The position numbers and the translations under genes are program-made. A stretch of 12,494 nucleotides of DNA from Candidatus Poribacteria bacterium (GTDB lineage Bacteria > Abyssobacteria > SURF-5). The notes beneath the pieces were generated by a model that was not told where the DNA came from, did no database searches, and saw nothing but the letters and a program-made list of their open reading frames with translations. Shown in pieces: positions 7,523 through 12,494 of the stretch. Location: assembly GCA_016215705.1 (NCBI GenBank), contig JACRIR010000228.1, positions 1 to 12,494 on the forward strand, in the 5' to 3' direction. Position 1 is the stretch's first letter. The number at the start of each line of letters is the position of its first letter.

Positions 7523-8275
7523 GTGAACCATAACTCCAAAACATGGTTGCTCATTGAACTGCCTCTGACGGATTATGTCGAGGCTTGGAACCTCCAACGC
7601 GCTCTCGTCGCTGCAAAGGCGCGTGGCGAACTCCATGATGATCTGGTGTTGTCTCTGCAACATTCGCCGGTATTTACGATCGGCCGAAGGGGTGGACGGG
7701 AGCATCTCAAGGTAACCGAAGATTTCCTCAAGAGGTCCGGCATTCCTGTCATCGAGGTCGAAAGAGGCGGCAACATCACTTTTCATGGCCCGGGTCAGTT
7801 GGTCGTCTACCCTATCATAGATTTGGAGGCTGCGGGCATAAGGGTGGACGAATACGTCTGCCGCTTGGAAGAAGCCATGATACGGACGGCCGCCGCCTGG
7901 GGAATATCAGCCGGACGAAATCCCTTGAACAAAGGCGTTTGGGTCGGCGGGAACAAGCTGGGAAGCATCGGCCTCACGATTCGACATGGCGTCAGCTTCC
8001 ACGGACTCGCATTCAACGTCAATGTCCGCCTGGACCCTTTCAGTTGGATAAATCCCTGCGGCCTCGACGGCGTCGGTGTGACATCGCTGGAGCGCGAGCT
8101 CTCGCGAGAAGTTTCATTGACCGCCGCGCGAGAGCGCTTGATGAGCCACATTGAAGAAGTGTTCGACGTCAATCTGGTTCAAAGGAATCTTTGTCATGAT
8201 TTTCAAGAGCATATCTGTATGACTCGTTATTCTGAAATGTATTCGAGTGATTCGTACAATTCGTGTAATTCGTGA
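7523..8275 (+). CDS. lipB: Octanoyl-[GcvH]:protein/ACP octanoyltransferase LipB
   Basis: This protein transfers octanoate from acyl carrier protein to the lipoyl domain lysine (GcvH here, and other lipoyl domains), the first step of de novo lipoylation; LipA then inserts sulfur. Motifs with GTG as residue 1: SPVFTIGRRG (48-57), ERGGNITFHGPGQLVVYP (80-97), GGNKLGSIG with catalytic Lys145, SFHGLAFNVN (158-167) and INPCGLDGVG with catalytic Cys179. The start is uncertain. No Shine-Dalgarno site is seen because a heptamer repeat runs up to the GTG, and an in-frame TGA at 7514-7516 bars anything further upstream except ATT at 7520. The family usually ends near residue 220-230; the final 15 residues here (RYSEMYSSDSYNSCNS region) are encoded by an ATTCGTG-type repeat and are probably not functional. 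Location after gcvPB fits service to GcvH. Confidence 0.93.
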   Translation: MNHNSKTWLLIELPLTDYVEAWNLQRALVAAKARGELHDDLVLSLQHSPVFTIGRRGGREHLKVTEDFLKRSGIPVIEVERGGNITFHGPGQLVVYPIIDLEAAGIRVDEYVCRLEEAMIRTAAAWGISAGRNPLNKGVWVGGNKLGSIGLTIRHGVSFHGLAFNVNVRLDPFSWINPCGLDGVGVTSLERELSREVSLTAARERLMSHIEEVFDVNLVQRNLCHDFQEHICMTRYSEMYSSDSYNSCNS

Positions 8276-8341
8276 TCCAAGATTCTTCTTCATTCGCATA
8301 ATTCGTCTCGCGTCTTGCGCGATTCGTGACATTCGTGTTCC
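8228..8341. repeat. ATTCGTG-type dispersed repeat (copy 1)
   Basis: A run of imperfect ATTCGTG/ATTCGCA words spans the 3' end of lipB and the spacer before the ACT-domain gene. The segment 8300-8341 matches 11191-11232 at 39 of 42 positions. The repeat supplies the last codons and the stop of lipB. Confidence 0.85.
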
Positions 8342-8370
8342 CAAGGGTTTTTATCCGGGAGAAATGAGAC

Positions 8371-8895
8371 ATGAAAATATTCAGAATATTGTTTCTCGTG
8401 GGAAAAGACAGACCGGGAATCGTGGATGACGTTTCCACCTTTCTCTTCGAGCGAGGCGCAAACATAGAAGACAGCCGCATGGCCGCGCTCGGCGGCCGTT
8501 TTTCCATCATGACCCTCTTCTCCTGCGCTTCGGAGCAATTGAGCGTAATCACAACGGATTTGCACAAACTGACAATGCTGGGATTCGAAGCCTCGATTCA
8601 CGAGGCGGAAGACCCCGGCGCTGTCCCGCGGCAGGCTGGCTTGCCGCTCAAACTCGAGGTCATCTCCATGGACCACCCCGGCATTGTCCGGAAAGTCGTC
8701 TCAATCCTGCACAGGTTCGGCGTGAACATCCGCGCGCTTGATACCCAGGTCACCAAGGCGCCTCTCTCCGGCACATCCCTCTTCGACCTCACCCTCGAGG
8801 CCGACGTTCCCGCCGGAACATCGATGTCAGCCGTGAAAGACGAACTCCTTCGATTGGCAGCCGAAATGAACCTGGACCTGAACTTTTTGAAATAG
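8371..8895 (+). CDS. Tandem ACT-domain regulatory protein, GcvR-like
   Basis: This 174-residue protein consists of two ACT domains. The first (about 4-75) contains VGKDRPGIVDDVSTFL and the second (about 92-170) contains MDHPGIVRKVVSIL; both carry the D-x-PGIV ligand-loop pattern of amino-acid-sensing ACT domains. The layout and length match GcvR, the glycine cleavage regulator, which in E. coli acts by binding GcvA; the GcvR family also includes many uncharacterised two-ACT proteins. There is no DNA-binding domain, so any regulation would be through a partner or by direct enzyme control. No gcvA-like gene is in the window. GGGAGA sits about 8 nt before the ATG. Placement after the gcv genes and lipB suggests it senses glycine or serine (inference). 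Confidence 0.85.
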   Translation: MKIFRILFLVGKDRPGIVDDVSTFLFERGANIEDSRMAALGGRFSIMTLFSCASEQLSVITTDLHKLTMLGFEASIHEAEDPGAVPRQAGLPLKLEVISMDHPGIVRKVVSILHRFGVNIRALDTQVTKAPLSGTSLFDLTLEADVPAGTSMSAVKDELLRLAAEMNLDLNFLK

Positions 8896-9006
8896 TCGCC
8901 TGAATCATCGATCCGTGGGTCTTGCGTTATTGCTTCCACACTCCCCCATCCCCCTCTTCATCCGTGGCCTCGACTCAGTCTGAGAAGGAGCGTACGAAGA
9001 TTTCGC

Positions 9007-9035
9007 TTGACAAATAGAATTGGAGATGGTATTAT
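9007..9035 (+). promoter_or_regulatory. Predicted sigma70-type promoter for arsR(-hgcAB)
   Basis: TTGACA at 9007-9012 and TATTAT at 9030-9035 are separated by exactly 17 bp. This is a full match to the -35 consensus and 5 of 6 to the -10 consensus. Transcription would start around 9041-9043, at or next to the ATG at 9044. It is the best promoter-like sequence I found in the window. Confidence 0.7.
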
Positions 9036-9053
9036 TTCGATATATGTCGAAAT
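9034..9053. promoter_or_regulatory. Predicted ArsR-family operator (7-6-7 inverted repeat)
   Basis: ATTTCGA (9034-9040) and TCGAAAT (9047-9053) are perfectly complementary arms around a 6-bp spacer. The repeat overlaps the -10 element and the expected transcription start. That is where a homodimeric winged-helix ArsR/SmtB repressor would block RNA polymerase, which fits autoregulation. The arms read out a dyad like those of other ArsR family sites, but the binding protein is inferred from adjacency. Confidence 0.65.
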
Positions 9054-9373
9054 CTCAAATAACAAACACGGGGCAGGTCACCGAAATATTTAAGGCCCTC
9101 TCGAATCCTAATCGCCTGAGAATCTTCCTCACGCTTGTCTCGGCATGGCATATGAACTCCGGATGCATATCCGACCAAGAGTTGGCCTATTACGTCGGAG
9201 ACCTGTGTGAGTGTGTCGAAGTCTCTCCTTCAACTGTTTCTCATCACTTGAGAGAACTCTCTCACGCAGGGCTCATAAAGATGGAGCGATGCGGACAGAG
9301 AATCTGTTGTTCGGTGAATTCTGAAACCGTGGCCGCTCTGTCGGAATTTCTCACATGCCTCCAGAGAAAGTAA
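9044..9373 (+). CDS. ArsR/SmtB-family metalloregulator upstream of hgcAB
   Basis: From ATG 9044 the protein is 109 residues, a winged-helix ArsR family repressor. IFKALSNPNRLRIFLTL matches the family N-terminal helix and STVSHHLRELSHAGLI the recognition helix and wing start. DLCEC (residues 53-57, Cys55 and Cys57) falls where the ArsR ELCVC metal-site motif lies, and further cysteines occur at 83, 88 and 89, so thiol-ligated sensing of a soft metal or metalloid is plausible. In-frame alternatives start at TTG 9020 and ATG 9026. I prefer 9044 because the predicted promoter -10 lies at 9030-9035, which would make the message nearly leaderless; no start has a good Shine-Dalgarno site. An arsR-like gene next to hgcAB is known in some sulfate reducers. 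The hgcA start is 129 bp downstream, with no clear terminator or promoter between. Confidence 0.87.
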   Translation: MSKSQITNTGQVTEIFKALSNPNRLRIFLTLVSAWHMNSGCISDQELAYYVGDLCECVEVSPSTVSHHLRELSHAGLIKMERCGQRICCSVNSETVAALSEFLTCLQRK

Positions 9374-9484
9374 ATTTTTTTCGGAAGATGGTTCGACAGT
9401 TGTAAAAGTATCTTAGGGTCAATCCGCTGTGTCAGAACAAACATACGATGGGGTGTAGATACTCTGCCCGCACCGAGTCCCGTG

Positions 9485-9492
9485 AAAGGAGA
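9485..9492 (+). promoter_or_regulatory. Ribosome binding site deciding the hgcA start
   Basis: AAAGGAGA lies ahead of ATG 9503, with AGGAG ending 11 nt before it. The other possible in-frame start, GTG at 9482, lies upstream of this site and has no comparable one of its own. Confidence 0.7.
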
Positions 9493-9502
9493 ACCGGACA
9501 TT

Positions 9503-10675
9503 ATGAAACAAACTACTGCAAAGGAATCCGTAGGCCGCCCGCCGGAAGGACAACAGCCCGAACCTCCTCTGGAGGACAAACCCACATGCGGATGCGGGCA
9601 ATCTCCTTCCAAGACAAAAGCGGCTGTGCACAATGACGCGCCGCGGATTGAAGGAGTAATTCGCACTGAGGCCGGAACAGTTCCGCGCGTGAAGACCGAA
9701 CTCGATTTGATTGACCATTTGGGCGCGTGGAGAGCTCGATGGGGAATCCGCAGAATGAGCTACTCCGTGCAGCCGGGGCTCTATGCTGTGGGGAATCCGA
9801 CTCCCCAGTCGCTTGTTCTTGTTTCGGCGAACTACAAGCTGAGTTTTGACCGACTGCGTTCAAATCTCAGCGGACGCGATGCGTGGATCATGGCGCTTGA
9901 TACGAAAGGCATCAATGTTTGGTGTGCTGCAGGCAAAGGCACATTTGGGACGGATGAGATTGTGCATCGCCTTGAAACTGTCGGCCTGAAGGACACCGTT
10001 TCCCACCGAAAATTGGTTCTCCCCCAGTTGGCGGCCCCCGGGGTCAGCGCTCATGAGGTAAAGCGACGGACCGGCTTTTCGGTTGTTTACGGTCCAGTTC
10101 GCGCGGAAGATTTGCCCGCCTTTCTGGATGCAGGGATGCGCGCTACCGCAGAAACAAGGCTCATAAGATTCACGCTCTATGACCGGCTCGTGCTGATTCC
10201 GGTGGAACTGACGAACTGGCTTCTGTACGTCGCTATTATTGCGGCGGCGATGTTCATATTGTCCGGCGTGGGGCCGGGCATATTCTCGTTTGGGCGCGTG
10301 GTCGATGCCGGACCTCTTACCGTCTCGTTGTTTCTAGGAGCATTCTTGACCGGAACGGTCGCGGTTCCCATACTGCTTCCCTACCTGCCGGGGCGTTCGT
10401 TTTCCCTCAAAGGCGCATCGGCAGGGCTTCTGTTTGTGTCGGCTATGCAACTCTATGCATGGCAGCATGGTGGACTCTTTGATGGGCGACTCAGTGTTGC
10501 CGCCTGGTTTCTGCTTGCTCCCGCAGTTGCAAGCTTTGTCGGGATGAACTTCACCGGGTCATCGACCTATACTTCGCTTTCGGGCGTGTTGCGCGAAATG
10601 CGCGTGGCTGTGCCGATTCAGACAGTTTGTGCGGTATTAGGACTGGGGCTATGGCTGGTCGGGCGGTTCATCTAG
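9503..10675 (+). CDS. hgcA: Mercury methylation corrinoid protein HgcA
   Basis: This 390-residue protein has the diagnostic HgcA cap-helix motif NVWCAAGKGTF (residues 138-148). Cys141 is the expected lower axial ligand to the cobalt of the corrinoid cofactor. The soluble corrinoid-binding domain spans about 55-225 and is followed by a hydrophobic C-terminal domain. Predicted membrane segments, from hydrophobicity read by eye, are near 236-255, 270-293, 304-321, 330-346 and 368-386. HgcA methylates Hg(II) using a methyl group from the folate/Wood-Ljungdahl pool, with HgcB re-reducing the corrinoid. An N-terminal extension of about 45 residues is Pro/Glu rich and contains PTCGCG (Cys29, Cys31), echoing the Cys-Gly-Cys tail of HgcB. 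hgcB follows after 34 bp. Activity is predicted from motifs only. Confidence 0.96.
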   Translation: MKQTTAKESVGRPPEGQQPEPPLEDKPTCGCGQSPSKTKAAVHNDAPRIEGVIRTEAGTVPRVKTELDLIDHLGAWRARWGIRRMSYSVQPGLYAVGNPTPQSLVLVSANYKLSFDRLRSNLSGRDAWIMALDTKGINVWCAAGKGTFGTDEIVHRLETVGLKDTVSHRKLVLPQLAAPGVSAHEVKRRTGFSVVYGPVRAEDLPAFLDAGMRATAETRLIRFTLYDRLVLIPVELTNWLLYVAIIAAAMFILSGVGPGIFSFGRVVDAGPLTVSLFLGAFLTGTVAVPILLPYLPGRSFSLKGASAGLLFVSAMQLYAWQHGGLFDGRLSVAAWFLLAPAVASFVGMNFTGSSTYTSLSGVLREMRVAVPIQTVCAVLGLGLWLVGRFI

Positions 10676-10709
10676 AAAACTCCAACTTGCCCGAGAAAAG
10701 GAGACCTTA

Positions 10710-11003
10710 ATGTTTGAACTACGATATCTTCCGAATGTTGTGACGCTGAAACTGGACTCTGATAAGTGCATTGGATGCGGTATGTGCGCCGAGGTATGCC
10801 CGCATGCGGTCTTCACTCTCGAAAACAAGAGAGCCAGAATCGCGGACCGCGACGCCTGCATGGAGTGCGGCGCATGCGCAAAGAACTGCATCGCCGGCGC
10901 TGTCTCCGTTAAGTCAGGCGTAGGTTGTGCCGCCGCTGTAATCAGAGGAATCGTGGGAGGCGGCGAACCCACCTGCGGGTGTTCGAGCACCCCGGCGAAT
11001 TGA
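10710..11003 (+). CDS. hgcB: Mercury methylation ferredoxin HgcB
   Basis: This 97-residue protein has two [4Fe-4S] motifs: CIGCGMCAEVC (20-30) and CMECGACAKNC (50-60), both followed by the short loops of bacterial 2[4Fe-4S] ferredoxins. Cys73 in VGCAAAV lies at the position of the strictly conserved HgcB cysteine. The tail ends in PTCGCSS (Cys89, Cys91), matching the C-terminal thiol pair of the family, which is thought to bind and pass Hg(II) to HgcA. The ferredoxin clusters reduce the HgcA corrinoid for each turnover. AAAGGAG (10697-10703) is 6 nt before the ATG. The close spacing after hgcA implies co-transcription. Length is typical. Confidence 0.96.
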   Translation: MFELRYLPNVVTLKLDSDKCIGCGMCAEVCPHAVFTLENKRARIADRDACMECGACAKNCIAGAVSVKSGVGCAAAVIRGIVGGGEPTCGCSSTPAN

Positions 11004-11317
11004 CTTTCGCAACGCGAAGAAGTAAGATTCCAATCTCAAACCCATGTTGAGACTGTCCCGTAGTTGGCGAAATAAGACGTGATTCTGTAAGTGCGAATTT
11101 ACTTGTCCTGCCGACGCGGGATTGCCAGGCTCTTTCCGCGCCAGGGCATGCATCGCGGGAATGATGAAAAAAGAATCTATTCATTCGTGAAATTCGTCTC
11201 GCGCCTTGCGCGATTCGCGATATTCGTGTTCCAGCGTTTCTTCTTTCTTTGGTTTTTTCTTCTTTTGGTTCCGGCTACGCCGCGCTGTTTTCCCCGCGCG
11301 AATGAAAAGGAACGGAA
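11004..11317. other. 314-bp spacer between hgcB and the MFS gene, repeat-bearing
   Basis: No gene is supported here. The spacer holds a partial, inverted copy of the 445-540 repeat region: GAGACTGTCCCGTAGTT at 11049-11065 is the exact reverse complement of 524-540, and TTCTGTAAGTGCGAATTTA begins at 11083. It also holds the second ATTCGTG-type repeat at 11191-11232. I saw no hairpin with a T-run that would serve as an intrinsic terminator, and no strong promoter. Confidence 0.8.
11191..11232. repeat. ATTCGTG-type dispersed repeat (copy 2)
   Basis: This 42-bp segment matches 8300-8341 at 39 of 42 positions, all three differences being C/T transitions, in the same orientation. It precedes the MFS transporter gene much as the first copy precedes the ACT-domain gene. 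Confidence 0.9.
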
Positions 11318-12494
11318 ATGGCAAGCGAATCCCCCAGGATAACACCTGCGAAGATGGGTTTTCTCGGAGTGGGATGGTTAGGCGCTCAGTTCTTTTGGGG
11401 GTTCCATTCCGGTTCTATGCCGCTCTTCCTGCGATCATTCACCGAGTCGAAATTCACGATCTCGCTCGTTCTTAGCCTGGCCGGCGTAACGGGCTGCCTT
11501 GTTCCTCCCGTTGTCGGGTATCTGAGCGACCGAAGCTTCACCCGCTTCGGGCGGCGCAAACCATATATTTTCGCCGGATTCCTTGGCGTGTTCGTCTGCC
11601 TGCTCGGCCTGCCCCATGTGTCGGCCATCGGCGCCGCAGCCTTGATCTCCGGCCTCATGTACTTCTCCCTCCGCACGGCGGAAACGCCGTATCTTTCGTT
11701 GCTTCCCGACATCACGCCGCCTCAACAGCGCAGCACCGCCAGCGGCGTAATGAACATGTTCGGCAGCATCGGACTGATCGCGTGTTTCGGCATAAGTTCG
11801 GCCATCTGGGGCCGACGTCCCGTCACAGTGTTTAATTTGGTCGCCCTGGTGTCTTTCCTCTCGATGATGCTTGCGCTCGTCCTGATCCGCGAGCCGGATC
11901 ATCCCGAAGAGAACGCATCCGGACCGACTCTCCCGCTGAACTACATCAAAGGCCTTATCTCTGAGACCAATGTGCTGAAGTTCTTCCTCGCCCAGTTTTT
12001 CTTGTGGCTTGGCTTCTGGATGATCTCCTCATTTCTCACTCTGTTCGCGGTCGAGGAACTCAATGCGCCGGAAGGAAAGTCGCTGCTTGTGCCCATGGTG
12101 TTCGCGGTCGTGGCGACCGTGTTCATGGTTCCGCTCGGCATTCTGGGAGATCGCTTCGGACGGAAAGGGATTCTTTCCGTTATGCTGGGGTTCTGGGCGG
12201 TTCTATGCGTCATCATGGGACTTTCGCAAACTTTTGAGCAAGCGCTCGTCACCGTGGCGATTACCGGAATCCCCTTCGCCGCGCTCATGGGCGTGGGATA
12301 CGCCTATCTGCTCGACCTAATCCCGAAGGACCGCACTGCCGAATTCGTGGGATTCAGCATAATCAGTGTCGCCGTGGCCCAAATAGTCGGACCCCTGGGC
12401 GGCGGGAAGCTCATCGACGCGCTCGGCTACCGCTCGCTCTTTCCGTCCGCCGCCGTCATGATGATTGTCGGCCTCGCCATCCTCCAGTTCACCC
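11318..12494 (+). CDS. MFS transporter, SLC45/GPH-like (3' truncated by window)
   Basis: An open frame of 392 codons runs to the window edge without a stop. AAGGA (11307-11311) lies 6 nt before the ATG at 11318. The protein is strongly hydrophobic with many predicted membrane segments. An N-terminal-half loop GYLSDRSFTRFGRRKPYI contains the MFS signature between helices 2 and 3 and resembles the form seen in sucrose/SLC45 and glycoside-pentoside-hexuronide carriers. A second copy, LGDRFGRKG, occurs at the matching loop of the C-terminal half. The substrate is not determined by the sequence. The gene follows hgcAB on the same strand but is separated by a 314-bp repeat-bearing spacer, so a shared transcript is uncertain. 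A link to metal or mercury export cannot be claimed. Confidence 0.85.
   Translation, partial: MASESPRITPAKMGFLGVGWLGAQFFWGFHSGSMPLFLRSFTESKFTISLVLSLAGVTGCLVPPVVGYLSDRSFTRFGRRKPYIFAGFLGVFVCLLGLPHVSAIGAAALISGLMYFSLRTAETPYLSLLPDITPPQQRSTASGVMNMFGSIGLIACFGISSAIWGRRPVTVFNLVALVSFLSMMLALVLIREPDHPEENASGPTLPLNYIKGLISETNVLKFFLAQFFLWLGFWMISSFLTLFAVEELNAPEGKSLLVPMVFAVVATVFMVPLGILGDRFGRKGILSVMLGFWAVLCVIMGLSQTFEQALVTVAITGIPFAALMGVGYAYLLDLIPKDRTAEFVGFSIISVAVAQIVGPLGGGKLIDALGYRSLFPSAAVMMIVGLAILQFT

Noticed and set aside
9374-9502. Separate promoter or second operator for hgcA
   Set aside because: No -35/-10 pair with acceptable spacing and no copy of the ATTTCGA dyad was found in this gap.

Overview
The window reads as a bacterial chromosome segment from an anaerobe, probably an uncultured lineage. 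The phylum cannot be fixed from sequence alone. Bacterial features are clear Shine-Dalgarno sites, a consensus-like TTGACA/TATTAT promoter, ATGA gene overlaps, and a LipB-type lipoylation enzyme beside a two-subunit glycine dehydrogenase. Every gene I support lies on the + strand. Gaps between gene blocks are packed with short dispersed repeats: REP-like palindromes, a heptamer minisatellite and ATTCGTG-type repeats.

Region 1 (1-8895) is a one-carbon/glycine block. It opens with the 3' end of a plant-type hydroxypyruvate reductase. A shikimate kinase-like P-loop kinase follows, overlapping by 4 bp an 881-codon gene that fuses GcvT (aminomethyltransferase) to a divergent serine hydroxymethyltransferase. 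Then come gcvH, gcvPA and gcvPB (glycine cleavage H protein and both halves of P protein), lipB (octanoyltransferase for lipoylation, needed by GcvH) and a tandem-ACT regulator resembling GcvR. Together they can cleave glycine, hand methylene-tetrahydrofolate straight to serine synthesis, and process hydroxypyruvate to glycerate. GcvL (dihydrolipoamide dehydrogenase) and LipA are not in the window.

Region 2 (9007-11003) is the most notable part: an ArsR-family regulator followed by hgcA and hgcB, the gene pair required for mercury methylation. HgcA carries the diagnostic cap-helix motif NVWCAAGKGTF and a C-terminal membrane domain. HgcB carries two CX2CX2CX3C [4Fe-4S] motifs, the conserved Cys73 and a C-terminal Cys-Gly-Cys. 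A strong promoter and an overlapping inverted repeat sit at the start of arsR and look like an autoregulatory operator.

Region 3 (11004-12494) is a repeat-bearing spacer followed by the start of an MFS transporter that runs off the window.

Functional reading (inference): HgcA receives its methyl group from the folate one-carbon pool, and the glycine cleavage block feeds that pool, so C1 supply and mercury methylation are neighbours here. Three of the spacers in the glycine block contain REP palindromes, while the arsR-hgcA-hgcB unit contains none.
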